Below, piece after piece: positions 17,025-25,503 of a stretch of 64,000 nucleotides of DNA. The notes below the pieces were generated by a model. It was given only the letters and a program-made list of their open reading frames with translations. It made no database searches and was not told where the DNA came from. This DNA is from Oscillospiraceae bacterium. Its GTDB lineage: Bacteria; Bacillota; Clostridia; Oscillospirales; Oscillospiraceae. How positions within the stretch are numbered: the first letter of the stretch is position 1; each line of letters begins with the position of its first letter. The position numbers and the translations under genes are program-made. The stretch is taken from positions 3,869,279 through 3,933,278 of the forward strand of contig AP025583.1 in the NCBI GenBank assembly GCA_022846095.1, read 5' to 3'.

Positions 17025-17915
17025 ATGAGCACTGTACAAAATCAGCCGGGCATGTTTATGATGCCCAGGGAATTCGGGCCCTGCGGCGGGCCCAGGCGGC
17101 GGCCGGACGGCAGGCGCTTCGTCTACGACGCCTATATCGACTACAACTCCTACGGGGTCATCGCCGAGGCGGCCGACCCCGGGCAGCTGGAGCGGCTCCT
17201 GCCGCCGGGCGCGGTCCTGCGCAACCCGTACTTTATGTTCAGCATCGACTGGATCCGCTCCATTCCCTGGCTGGGCGGGCATGAATACGCGCTGATGTAC
17301 CTGCTGGTCAACGCCACCGTGGCGGCGGACGGGGGCGCCGTCCACGGCCAGTTCACCGGCGCGGTGTGGGAGAACCACGTGGACCCCATCCTCACCGGCC
17401 GGGAGCAGCTGGGCTGGTGCAAGGTCTACTGCGAGATCGACCAGCCCAGGGTGGAGGACGGGGCCTGGATCCTCCGGGCCGCCGAGTACGGCAACGAGTT
17501 TGTGCGTATGCGCATCGACCCCGCGGCGGCGCCGCAAAACCCGGAGCGCTTCGAGGCGGCCCTCTCCGACCCGGACAACCAGGGTATGATCCACTACAAG
17601 CGTATGCCCCGGGCGGAGCCCCCCTACCTGCGCTGCGACGCCGACTACCTGGCCCTGACCCCGCTGTCCTCCGCAATGCCGGAGGACTACGCCCCCCGCC
17701 CCGCGCGGGAGGCCGTCTTCCAGCCCGGCAGCGGGTGCTTTGAATTCACCCCCCTGACCTGGGAGCAGTCCCCCTGCCACTACGGCGTCATCAACGCCCT
17801 GGCCGGGCTGAAGGTGGGGCAGTTCCTGGGCGGCTTCTACTCCCGCACCGACGCCATCGACGATCTGTACGACCAGCACATCATCAAGCAGTATGGGAAG
17901 GAGGCGGCCCAATGA
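17025..17915 (+). CDS. Acetoacetate-decarboxylase-like protein with catalytic lysine
   Basis: This is a second ADC-superfamily member, 296 residues. The motif GREQLGWCKVYCE near residue 125 matches the ADC active-site strand with the Schiff-base lysine in place, so it could decarboxylate a beta-keto acid or act on a related carbonyl compound. The preceding AVWENHVDPILTG is also family-like. It diverges strongly from its neighbour at 16203, so the pair is not a recent duplication. The stop overlaps the next gene's ATG by 4 bases. The substrate is unknown; neighbours (reductase, aldehyde dehydrogenase, lactonase-like hydrolase) suggest a 2- or 3-oxoacid pathway. Confidence 0.75.
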   Translation: MSTVQNQPGMFMMPREFGPCGGPRRRPDGRRFVYDAYIDYNSYGVIAEAADPGQLERLLPPGAVLRNPYFMFSIDWIRSIPWLGGHEYALMYLLVNATVAADGGAVHGQFTGAVWENHVDPILTGREQLGWCKVYCEIDQPRVEDGAWILRAAEYGNEFVRMRIDPAAAPQNPERFEAALSDPDNQGMIHYKRMPRAEPPYLRCDADYLALTPLSSAMPEDYAPRPAREAVFQPGSGCFEFTPLTWEQSPCHYGVINALAGLKVGQFLGGFYSRTDAIDDLYDQHIIKQYGKEAAQ

Positions 17916-18928
17916 GAACGGCTATCTACGGCTGCGGCGCCATGGGCACGGTTCTGGGCGCGTTTTTGAACCGGGGCGGCGCCAGGGTGGACCTGATCGA
18001 CTCCTACGCGGAGCACGTGAAGGCCCTCAACGAGAAGGGGGCCGCGCTGGTCGGCTTCGAGAATTTCACCCAGCCGGTCCACGCCCTGCTCCCGGAGCAG
18101 ATGCAGGGCGTGTACGACCTGGTTATCCTGATGACCAAGCAGACCGCCAACCAGGCGGCCTTCGCCAAAATCGCGCCCCACGTGGGGGCGGGCTCCGCCG
18201 TACTCACCCTGCAAAACGGCGTGCCGGAGCCCGGCGTCAGCGCCTGCTTCGGGGAGGATCGCACCCTGGGGGGCACCATCGAGTGGGGGGCCACCTTCCG
18301 CGGGCCCGGCGTGTCCGAGGTGACCCAGCCCCTCACCGGGGACTATGTTTACTTCAATATCGGCACGGTCAGCGGCGTGGAGAACGACCGGGTCCGGGCC
18401 GCCGCCGGGCTGCTGCGCCTGATGGGCCCCACCAGCATCAACCCCAACCTCATGGCCGCCCGGTGGAGCAAGCTGATCTGGAACTGCGGCATGAGCGGCA
18501 TGTCCGCCGCCCTGCGCACCACCTTCGGCGGCGTGCTGGACAGCCCCAAGGCCATGGTCCAGGTCGGGCGCATCTGCGCCGAGCTGGGGCAGGTGTGTAA
18601 GGCGGCGGGGCAGGATTTCGACGAGACCGAGCTGCCCGGCGTCAACGATCTGATGAAGCGGGGCGGGTTGGAGACCGAACGGGCCATGTCCCAGGTCTTC
18701 GCCCAGGCCTACGTGGGCCTGCGCACCGCCAAGGCCAGCATGCTCCAGGACCTGGAGCACGGCAGGATTACCGAGGTGGACATGATCAACGGCTTCGTGG
18801 GCGCCCAGGGCAGGCGCTGGGGCGTGCCCACCCCCATCAACGACCTGGTGACGGCGCTGGTGCACGAGATGGAGGGGGCGCAGGCGGCCCCCGCGACGCA
18901 GGCGCTGCTGGCCCGGTTCCCCGACTGA
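17912..18928 (+). CDS. Ketopantoate reductase (ApbA/PanE)-family oxidoreductase, copy 2
   Basis: The protein is 338 residues. The Rossmann motif AIYGCGAMGTVLGAF is at residues 4-18, LMTKQTAN carries the likely catalytic lysine near 72, and the helical C-terminal domain includes KLIWNCGMSGMSAALR. It is a paralog of the reverse-strand gene at 14855. Translation is coupled to the upstream decarboxylase-like gene (ATGA overlap). In this operon it probably interconverts a 2-oxoacid and its hydroxyacid with NADPH, upstream or downstream of the ADC-like step. Pantoate synthesis is less likely because no other pantothenate gene is present. Confidence 0.82.
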   Translation: MRTAIYGCGAMGTVLGAFLNRGGARVDLIDSYAEHVKALNEKGAALVGFENFTQPVHALLPEQMQGVYDLVILMTKQTANQAAFAKIAPHVGAGSAVLTLQNGVPEPGVSACFGEDRTLGGTIEWGATFRGPGVSEVTQPLTGDYVYFNIGTVSGVENDRVRAAAGLLRLMGPTSINPNLMAARWSKLIWNCGMSGMSAALRTTFGGVLDSPKAMVQVGRICAELGQVCKAAGQDFDETELPGVNDLMKRGGLETERAMSQVFAQAYVGLRTAKASMLQDLEHGRITEVDMINGFVGAQGRRWGVPTPINDLVTALVHEMEGAQAAPATQALLARFPD

Positions 18929-18943
18929 AAGGAGAGGCAAGGC

Positions 18944-20350
18944 ATGAGAGAGCTCAGGGTATTTATCAACGGACAGTGGATGGACAGCGCCGGCGGTGGA
19001 TGGGTGGACGTGGAAAACCCGGCCGACCGGAGTATCGTCGGCCGGGCGGCCGACGGCGACGAGCAGGACGTCGACCGCGCCGTGGCGGCGGCCCGCAGGG
19101 CCTTCCCCCTGTGGCGGGGCTTCACGCCGGACCAGCGCGCCGCCTGCCTGGAGGGCCTGGCCGATTATCTGGAGGCCCGCAAGCAGGAGATCGCGTACAC
19201 CATCACCGCGGAGCTGGGCGCGCCCAGGAAAATCGTGATGCCCTGGCACGTGGAGAACCCCATCGCCGAGGCCCGGGCGGTGGCGCAGATGGCCCGGGAA
19301 TACGAGTATGAGCAGGTCTGCGGCGGCATGATCCTGCGCCGGGAGCCCATGGGCGTGGTGGCCGCCATCACCCCCTGGAACTTCCCGCTGGACCAGATTA
19401 CCGCAAAAGTGCTCACCGCCCTGGCCGCGGGCAACACCGTGGTGCTCAAGCCCAGCCAGCTCACCCCGCTGGTGTGCCGCTACCTGGCGGAGGGCACCCG
19501 CGCGGCGGGCTTCCCGGACGGCGTGTTCAACATCGTCCCCGGACGCGGCGGGCGGGTGGGGGAGGCGCTGGCCGCCCACCCGGACGTGGCCAAGGTCTCC
19601 TTCACCGGCTCCACCCGGGCGGGCAAGCTCGTGGGCTGCCGGGCGCTGGAAACCGTCAAGAACCTGACCCTGGAGCTGGGCGGCAAATCCGCCTGCGTCC
19701 TGCTGGAGCACGGCGACGCGGCCCTGGCCGTCCAGGCCGTGCTGGAGAACATCTTCTCCAACTCCGGCCAGATCTGCTGCGGCTGGAGCCGGTTCCTGGT
19801 GCCGGCCGCCCGGCAGGCGGAGGTGGAAGGGCTGCTGGCGGCGCAGGCCGCCAAGTGGAAGGTGGGCGACCCCACGGACGAGACGGTGGACGTGGGGCCC
19901 GTGTCCAGCCGCCACGCCTTCGACTCCATCTGCCGCTATCTGCGCACCGGCCTGCAGGAGGGCGCCCGGCTGCTGGTGGGCGAGATCCCGCAGGACTGCG
20001 AGCAGGGCTACTACATCAAGCCCGCCGTCTTCACCGACGTGACCAACGACATGACCATCGCCCGGGAGGAGATCTTCGGCCCGGTGCTGTGCGTCATCCC
20101 CTACGCCGACGAGGCCCAGGCGCTGGAACTGGCCAACGACTCCATCTACGGGCTGGGCGGCGCGGTGTTCGGCGGGCGGGAGGAGGCCCTGGCCTTCGCC
20201 CGCAATCTGGACACCGGCATGGTCCAGATCAACGGCGCGGTGGGCGCCTTCACCCCCTTCGGCGGGTGGAAGCAGTCCGGCATCGGCCGGGAACACGGCC
20301 TGGCGGGCTTTGAGCAGGACATGGAGCTCAAGGCGATCCTGCTGTCATGA
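18944..20350 (+). CDS. NAD(P)-dependent aldehyde dehydrogenase
   Basis: This is a cytosolic enzyme oxidising an aldehyde to the acid, 468 residues, full family length. Conserved elements are ITPWNFPLDQ (Asn stabilising the intermediate, about 145), FTGSTRAGK (cofactor loop, about 222), LELGGKSA (general base Glu, about 244) and SGQICC (nucleophile Cys, about 278). EEIFGPVLCV and WKQSGIGREHG complete the fold. GGAGAGG precedes the ATG. It follows the reductase by 15 bases in the same operon. The aldehyde substrate is not deducible; the sequence resembles succinate-semialdehyde/betaine-type ALDHs generally. Confidence 0.92.
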   Translation: MRELRVFINGQWMDSAGGGWVDVENPADRSIVGRAADGDEQDVDRAVAAARRAFPLWRGFTPDQRAACLEGLADYLEARKQEIAYTITAELGAPRKIVMPWHVENPIAEARAVAQMAREYEYEQVCGGMILRREPMGVVAAITPWNFPLDQITAKVLTALAAGNTVVLKPSQLTPLVCRYLAEGTRAAGFPDGVFNIVPGRGGRVGEALAAHPDVAKVSFTGSTRAGKLVGCRALETVKNLTLELGGKSACVLLEHGDAALAVQAVLENIFSNSGQICCGWSRFLVPAARQAEVEGLLAAQAAKWKVGDPTDETVDVGPVSSRHAFDSICRYLRTGLQEGARLLVGEIPQDCEQGYYIKPAVFTDVTNDMTIAREEIFGPVLCVIPYADEAQALELANDSIYGLGGAVFGGREEALAFARNLDTGMVQINGAVGAFTPFGGWKQSGIGREHGLAGFEQDMELKAILLS

Positions 20351-20375
20351 GCTTGGAGAGAAAGGGAGGAGCGTT

Positions 20376-21341
20376 ATGCTGATACCGAGCGTGACCGGCC
20401 CCGTGGACACCGCGGACCTGGGCGCTACCCTGATGCACGAGCACGTGGTAAATCTGGACTTCCACATGTGCAACGCCTTCGCCGACTGGTTCGACCGGGA
20501 GGCCGTGCTGGACCAGTTCGCCGGGGAGGTCGCGCGGGCCAAGTCCCACGGCGTGCGCACCCTGCTGGACTGCACGCCCATCAACCTGGGCCGGGACATC
20601 CACCTGCTGCGGGACGCCGCCCTGCGGGCCGATGTCCGGCTGCTGGCCGCCACCGGCCTGTACCACCAGGAGGACCCCTGGATCGCCTATGAGGTGGAGC
20701 CGGACTACCTGGCGGAATTCTACCTGCGGGATATTCACGAGGGCATCCAGGGCACCGGCATCCGGCCCGCCATCATCAAATGCGCCACCGACGTGGTGTG
20801 GGGCATGAGCGGCATCAACCGCCTCCTGCTCCAGGCGGCCGCCATCGCCTGTACGCAGAGCGGCACGCCCATTTACACCCACAGCGCCAGCAAAAACCGC
20901 AGCGGCCTGTACCAGCAGGACGTGCTTATCGGCGCCAACGGCGTCCTGCCCCACAAGATCGTCATCGGCCACGCCTTCGACTGGTGCGACTACGGCTATA
21001 TCGCCGAGCTGCTGAAGCGGGGGACCTACGTGGGCTGCGACCGCGTGGGGCTGGCCGGGGAGACCCCCACCGAAGATCTGGCCCGGTGCGTGGCCCATTT
21101 CTGCAAGCAGGGGTACGCGGAGCAGATTATGCTGTCCCACGACAGCAGCATCGCCAGCGACTACGCCCTCTCGTTCACCCGCACCCGCCGCGACCGGGCG
21201 GTGAACCCCTGTACCGGCTCCTACTACGCGGTATTCGAGGAGCTGATCCCCCGGCTGCTGGCGCTGGGCGTCACCCAAGCGCAGATTCACACCATGACCG
21301 TGGAAAACCCGAGGCGCTACTTTGAGGGTGCGCCGCTGTAA
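20376..21341 (+). CDS. Phosphotriesterase-family metal hydrolase (lactonase-like)
   Basis: This is a cytosolic binuclear-metal TIM-barrel hydrolase of 321 residues. Metal ligands expected for the PTE family are visible: HEH (His21, His23), a bridging lysine in AIIKCATD near 145, His in YTHSAS near 177, His in VIGHAFD near 205 and Asp in LSHDSS near 267. Members of this family are often lactonases or unknown hydrolases rather than phosphotriesterases. The start at 20376 follows GGGAGGA; upstream in-frame codons overlap the aldehyde dehydrogenase and have no site. It probably opens a lactone or ester in the pathway encoded by this operon (inference). Confidence 0.85.
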   Translation: MLIPSVTGPVDTADLGATLMHEHVVNLDFHMCNAFADWFDREAVLDQFAGEVARAKSHGVRTLLDCTPINLGRDIHLLRDAALRADVRLLAATGLYHQEDPWIAYEVEPDYLAEFYLRDIHEGIQGTGIRPAIIKCATDVVWGMSGINRLLLQAAAIACTQSGTPIYTHSASKNRSGLYQQDVLIGANGVLPHKIVIGHAFDWCDYGYIAELLKRGTYVGCDRVGLAGETPTEDLARCVAHFCKQGYAEQIMLSHDSSIASDYALSFTRTRRDRAVNPCTGSYYAVFEELIPRLLALGVTQAQIHTMTVENPRRYFEGAPL

Positions 21342-21353
21342 GGAGGGAACGAT

Positions 21354-22580
21354 ATGCCGTCCACCCACGCGGGCCCGCGCCGTTTTTACGTCTGGTTCAC
21401 CATCATCATCGCCATGACGGCCCTGGACGCCATCAACCTGGGCCCCTCGCCCCTGCTGCCCACCATTATGGAGGCGCTGGAGATCAACATGGCCCAGGCG
21501 GGCATGATCATGTCCCTGATCCCCCTGTGCGTGGTGGTGTTCTCCCCCATGTGCAGCTGGGTCATCGAAAAGGCGGGCGCCAAGATGGCGCTGTTCTGGT
21601 CCATGCTCCTGCTCAGCGGCGGCGCGCTGCTCACCTTCTTCGCCGAAAGCTTCCCCCTGGTGATGGCCACCAGGGTGCTGTGCGGCGTGGGCTACGCCTG
21701 GTGCTGCTCCGTGCCCTACGTGCTGATCTCCATGTGGTTCCCGGCCCGGGAGATCCCCTTCGTCAACAGCGTCAACTCCAGCCTGGCCTACCTGGGGACG
21801 TTCATCGCCTTCTCCGCCTCCCTGCCCCTGTTCTACTGGTCGGGGCGCTGGCAGTGCGGCATCGCCGTCTTCGGCGCCGTGGTCCTCGCCGCCGCGGTGC
21901 TCTGGCTCTTCCTGGGGCGCAACCGCGAGACGGCGGAGGACGGCGGGGCGGAGCAGGGCGGGGCGCCCGCCGAGCGCGGCAGCCTGCTCAGGGCCCTGCG
22001 GAAGAAGGAGGTCCTGCTGCTCTGCTTCGCCTTCTTCGGCGGAATGCTCCAGTTCCAGACCGTGATGACCTATCTGCCCACCTACCTCCAGACCCAGTAC
22101 GGCCTGGGCGCCGCCGCCGCCAGCCTGATTACCAGCATCAGCAGCGGCGCGGGTATCGCCGGCGGGCTGCTCTGCGGCTTCCTCATGGGGGCGCTGGGGC
22201 GGCGCAAGCCCTTCACCTGGCCCCTGCATCTGTGCATCCTGGCGGGCCTGTTCGGGTGCATCTTCCTAAAGCCCGGCCCCATGCTCTTTGCCTGCGTAGG
22301 GCTGGTGGGCTTTGCCGGCGCGGGGTGGATCCCCGCCCTGGTCACCATCCCCATGGAGCTCAAGGGCATGACGCCCGCCGTGCTGGGCGCGGGTATCTCC
22401 ATCATTATGGCCACCGGCCAGCTGGGCGGCTTTCTGGGCCCCGTGCTGGGCGGCTGGCTGGCCGAGCGCAGCGGCCTGCGGGTGACGTTAATCGTGTTCG
22501 CCCTGGCGGAGCTGCTGCCAATCCTGCTGACCATGGCGCTGCCCGAGACGGGGCCCATGGGCCAGCCGAAACAGATTTAG
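21354..22580 (+). CDS. MFS transporter (1)
   Basis: This is a 408-residue inner-membrane transporter of the major facilitator superfamily with about 12 hydrophobic segments. The first is near residues 12-30, and a charged central loop around 185-215 separates the two six-helix halves. The loop 2-3 region WVIEKAGAKMALF is a weak form of the MFS A-motif. The start follows AGGAGGG. As it sits right after the hydrolase gene, it probably imports the substrate or exports a product of the pathway. The family resembles nitrate/cyanate and organic-anion MFS types; specificity is unknown. Confidence 0.85.
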   Translation: MPSTHAGPRRFYVWFTIIIAMTALDAINLGPSPLLPTIMEALEINMAQAGMIMSLIPLCVVVFSPMCSWVIEKAGAKMALFWSMLLLSGGALLTFFAESFPLVMATRVLCGVGYAWCCSVPYVLISMWFPAREIPFVNSVNSSLAYLGTFIAFSASLPLFYWSGRWQCGIAVFGAVVLAAAVLWLFLGRNRETAEDGGAEQGGAPAERGSLLRALRKKEVLLLCFAFFGGMLQFQTVMTYLPTYLQTQYGLGAAAASLITSISSGAGIAGGLLCGFLMGALGRRKPFTWPLHLCILAGLFGCIFLKPGPMLFACVGLVGFAGAGWIPALVTIPMELKGMTPAVLGAGISIIMATGQLGGFLGPVLGGWLAERSGLRVTLIVFALAELLPILLTMALPETGPMGQPKQI

Positions 22581-22599
22581 AAGAGCGGAGGGAACGTTT

Positions 22600-23898
22600 A
22601 TGTCCAGTGGGACCAAAAAGAAGGGGATCTATTTCGGGTGGTGGATCGTCGCCACATGCTTTCTGCTGATGATGACCGTCTACTCCGGCGCGTACAACCT
22701 GGCGGGGCTGTTTGTGCCCTACATCGCCGCGGATCTGGGGGTGTCCACCACCGCCGTCACCACCTCCATCACCATCCTGTTTTTCGGCGTGATGGCGGGC
22801 AGCCTGGCCGCCGGCCACCTGCTGGAGAAGTTCGACATGCGCAAGATCACATCCATCCTGCTGGCGGTGGCCGCACTCTCCTTTTTCGGCGCGGCCCGGT
22901 CCAGCACCCTTGCCGCCCAGTATGTCTGGGTTGTCGTCCGCGGCCTGTCGCTGGCCGGGGTGCTGACCATCCCCATCTCCATCCTGATCACAAACTGGTT
23001 CGGCAAGCGGATGAAGGGCAAGGCCATGTCCATGGCCATGATCGGCAGCGGCATCGGCACCATGGCCCTCAACCCCATCACGGCCTACATCGTGGACGCC
23101 TTCGGCTGGCGCCGGGGCTATGACGTGTACGCGGCCATGTGCCTGGTCATGATTCTCCCCGTGGCGCTCACCTTTGTGCGCAGGCCCGGGGACAAGGGGC
23201 TGGAGCGCATCGGCGACGACCCCGCGCAGGACATGGCGCAGCAGCGCAGCGAGGGCCTCCCCTTTCCGCGCGCCCTGCGGACCTTCCTGTTCTGGGGCCT
23301 GCTGCTCGTCTTTATCCTGATTAGCACCATCTCCCAGAACTGGATGATCAGCGGCTACTCCTACCTGCCCAACGTGGGCTTCGCCGCCGTGCTGGTGGGC
23401 ACCATGTTCACCGTAAACTCCCTGGGCATTACCCTGGGCAAGGTGTTCTTCGGCTTCTTCAACGACAAATTTGGCAGCAAAAAGTCCTGGATCCTCTCCC
23501 TGTCCATCTACGCCGTGGCCTATCTCGTGGTCATCTCCCTGGAGTCCAACCCCTCCGAGCTCGTTGGCTTCATCGGCAGCGCCATCATGGGCTTCACCAC
23601 CGGCAGTATCGTGCTGCTGATGCCCCTGTCCGCCTCGGAGCTCTTCGGCACCCGGGCCTTTGGGCGCATCTACTCCTACCTGGACGCGGGCACCACCTTC
23701 GGCTCCAGCCTGCTGCCCCTGTTGAACACGCTGATTTTCGACGTGACCGGCTCCTTCTTCTGGGCCTGGGTTTCCAACATCGCCATGAGCCTTGTGACCA
23801 TCCTGCTGGTCGCCGCGTGCTACGGGGCGAAAAAGCGCACCTACGCAAAGATTGAAGCCGAGGCGCTCCAGGGCGCCGCGCAGGCCAGGCAACTGTAA
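22600..23898 (+). CDS. MFS transporter (2), OFA/monocarboxylate-like
   Basis: This is a second 12-helix MFS protein, 432 residues. The N-terminus GIYFGWWIVATCF is typical of the OFA/monocarboxylate-type group, and LLEKFDMRKIT is a weak A-motif after helix 2. The central loop (about 190-225) is charged and includes GDKGLERIGDDP. This group often carries small carboxylates by symport or exchange, which suits an operon acting on oxoacids (inference). It is the last gene of the 16.2-23.9 kb operon; a terminator lies 200 bases downstream. Two different MFS carriers in one operon suggests separate uptake and efflux or two substrates. Confidence 0.85.
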   Translation: MSSGTKKKGIYFGWWIVATCFLLMMTVYSGAYNLAGLFVPYIAADLGVSTTAVTTSITILFFGVMAGSLAAGHLLEKFDMRKITSILLAVAALSFFGAARSSTLAAQYVWVVVRGLSLAGVLTIPISILITNWFGKRMKGKAMSMAMIGSGIGTMALNPITAYIVDAFGWRRGYDVYAAMCLVMILPVALTFVRRPGDKGLERIGDDPAQDMAQQRSEGLPFPRALRTFLFWGLLLVFILISTISQNWMISGYSYLPNVGFAAVLVGTMFTVNSLGITLGKVFFGFFNDKFGSKKSWILSLSIYAVAYLVVISLESNPSELVGFIGSAIMGFTTGSIVLLMPLSASELFGTRAFGRIYSYLDAGTTFGSSLLPLLNTLIFDVTGSFFWAWVSNIAMSLVTILLVAACYGAKKRTYAKIEAEALQGAAQARQL

Positions 23899-24240
23899 GG
23901 CATTTTGGCTGCAAAGCACAGAAGCGCCCGGGAGAAGGGTTCAAAGAGGTGCGGCATAACATGCCGATGCCGGAATTGTTCACCGCAAAGGCGTACTGCC
24001 CGTTGCAAGGGACGCGGACTCCGCGGCCCGCAGGCCGACGGACCCGATGCTACATAAAGATAGTGTGCAAATCAAGGCAGTCATTTGACTCATTATAAAC
24101 CCTGGCCATTTGGCCAGGGTTTTTCTTATTCCCAGACATCCAATTGATAAACCACCATTTCATACAGTGTTACTATAGTATCGGCGTTTCTTATAGCGGT
24201 TTCTATAAATATATTATATTGTTATAAACTATAAATTTAC
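23899..24240. other. Intergenic region before the C-S lyase operon
   Basis: The first 200 bases are GC-rich without a convincing gene. After the terminator at 24097 the sequence turns AT-rich and contains short inverted repeats: TTATAG (24191-24196) with CTATAA (24203-24208), and TTATA-AAC-TATAA around 24222-24234. These could bind a regulator of the following operon. Confidence 0.4.
24097..24126 (+). terminator. Rho-independent terminator
   Basis: A 12-bp perfect stem (24097-24108 with 24111-24122) is followed by T residues. It ends the MFS/decarboxylase-like operon. Confidence 0.88.
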
Positions 24241-24269
24241 TTGACGCAACGGGAGACGGGCCTTAGAAT
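24241..24269 (+). promoter_or_regulatory. Promoter of the C-S lyase / Dpp / double-cubane operon
   Basis: TTGACG (24241-24246), a 17-base spacer and TAGAAT (24264-24269). It is the only clear promoter before the block of genes ending at 34292. Confidence 0.7.
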
Positions 24270-24324
24270 AAACTCGATTTGCGTATAGTTTTGGAGGAAA
24301 ACAACAGATGGAGCTGATACATTC

Positions 24325-25485
24325 GTGAACAGTCAATTCGACCTGCTGACCGAGCGCAGGGGCACCTGCTCGGTGAAATGGGACGCGGCCGACCGGGCCT
24401 TCGGCGGGGAGAACCTGCTGCCCATGTGGATTGCGGATATGGATTTCCCGGCCGCGCCCGGGATACTGGATTCCCTGAGCCGCCGGGTGGAGCAGGGCGT
24501 CTTCGGCTACGGCACCCTGTCCCAGGCGTACTATGACGCGGTCATCGGCTGGATGGAGCGCCGCCACCACTGCAAGGTGGAGCGGGATTGGATCGTCTAC
24601 ACCGCCGGGGTGGTGACCGCACTCAACTACGCGGTCCAGGCGGCCACCGAGCCGGGGGACGAGATCCTGGTGCCCAGCCCGGTGTACGGCCCCTTCTACC
24701 ACGCGGTGGAGGACTGGGGCCGGGTGCTGGTCAAGTGCCCACTCAAAAACGAGGCGCTGCGCTACACCTTCGACTTCGAGGACATGGAGCGCCGGGTGAC
24801 CCCCAGAACCCGGGCCCTGATGCTCTGCTCCCCCCACAACCCGGTGGGCCGGGTGTGGGAGCGTGCCGAGCTGGAGGAGCTGGCCGCCTTCTGCCTGCGT
24901 CACAACCTGAGCGTCATTGCGGACGAGATCCACAACGACCTGGTGTTCCGGGCGCACACCATGTTCCTCAACGTCTCGCCGGAGCTGGCCGGGCGCACCA
25001 TCCTGTGCACCGCCCCCAGCAAGACCTTCAACCTGGCGGGCATCCAGGCCTCCAACATCATCATCCCCGGCGAGGCGCTGCGGCAGAAGTACAGGGCCGC
25101 GGTGGCCCGCAACCACGGCTCCTCCGCCAACTCCTTCGTCCAAGCGGCGGTGCTGGGGGCCTACAACGACTCCGAGCGCTGGCTGGACGAGCTGCTGGAG
25201 TACCTGGACGGGAATATGGCGCTGTTCTGCGGCACGGTGGAGCGCGAGCTGCCCAAGCTGCGGGTGCGCAGGCCGGAGGGCACCTATATGACCTGGGTGG
25301 ACTGCTCCGGCCTGGGCCTGGAGCCCGGCGCGCTCAAGCGCTTCTTCGTGGACCGGTGCGGACTGGCCCTCAGCGACGGGGCCGGCTTCGGGGAGGAGGG
25401 CGCGGGCTTTATGCGCTTCAACTTGGCCTGTCCCCGCGCCACGGTGGAGGAGTGCCTGCGCCGCCTCAAGGAAAACTGCCGATAA
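24325..25485 (+). CDS. MalY/PatB-family PLP enzyme (cysteine-S-conjugate or cystathionine beta-lyase)
   Basis: This is a fold-type I pyridoxal-phosphate enzyme of 386 residues. The family start LPMWIADMDFPAAPGI near residue 33 is diagnostic of MalY/PatB. NPVGRVW near 173, ADEIHNDLVF near 202 and APSKTFNLAGIQ near 232 (PLP lysine) complete the active site. Such enzymes cleave C-S bonds of cystathionine or cysteine conjugates, giving thiol, pyruvate and ammonia. The start is GTG at 24325. A GGAGG site lies before a 6-codon frame (24308-24328) that overlaps this start by 4 bases. It leads an operon with a Dpp-type importer and a double-cubane reductase, fitting processing of an imported thioether. 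Confidence 0.85.
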   Translation: MNSQFDLLTERRGTCSVKWDAADRAFGGENLLPMWIADMDFPAAPGILDSLSRRVEQGVFGYGTLSQAYYDAVIGWMERRHHCKVERDWIVYTAGVVTALNYAVQAATEPGDEILVPSPVYGPFYHAVEDWGRVLVKCPLKNEALRYTFDFEDMERRVTPRTRALMLCSPHNPVGRVWERAELEELAAFCLRHNLSVIADEIHNDLVFRAHTMFLNVSPELAGRTILCTAPSKTFNLAGIQASNIIIPGEALRQKYRAAVARNHGSSANSFVQAAVLGAYNDSERWLDELLEYLDGNMALFCGTVERELPKLRVRRPEGTYMTWVDCSGLGLEPGALKRFFVDRCGLALSDGAGFGEEGAGFMRFNLACPRATVEECLRRLKENCR

Positions 25486-25503
25486 AAAACAGGAGGAATT
25501 GAA

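Noticed and set aside
23960-24097. 45-codon frame (starts MPMPELFTAK) with a weak GAGGTG site
   Set aside because: Arg/Pro-rich composition, no similarity I recognise, no promoter, and it ends at the terminator stem; probably chance.
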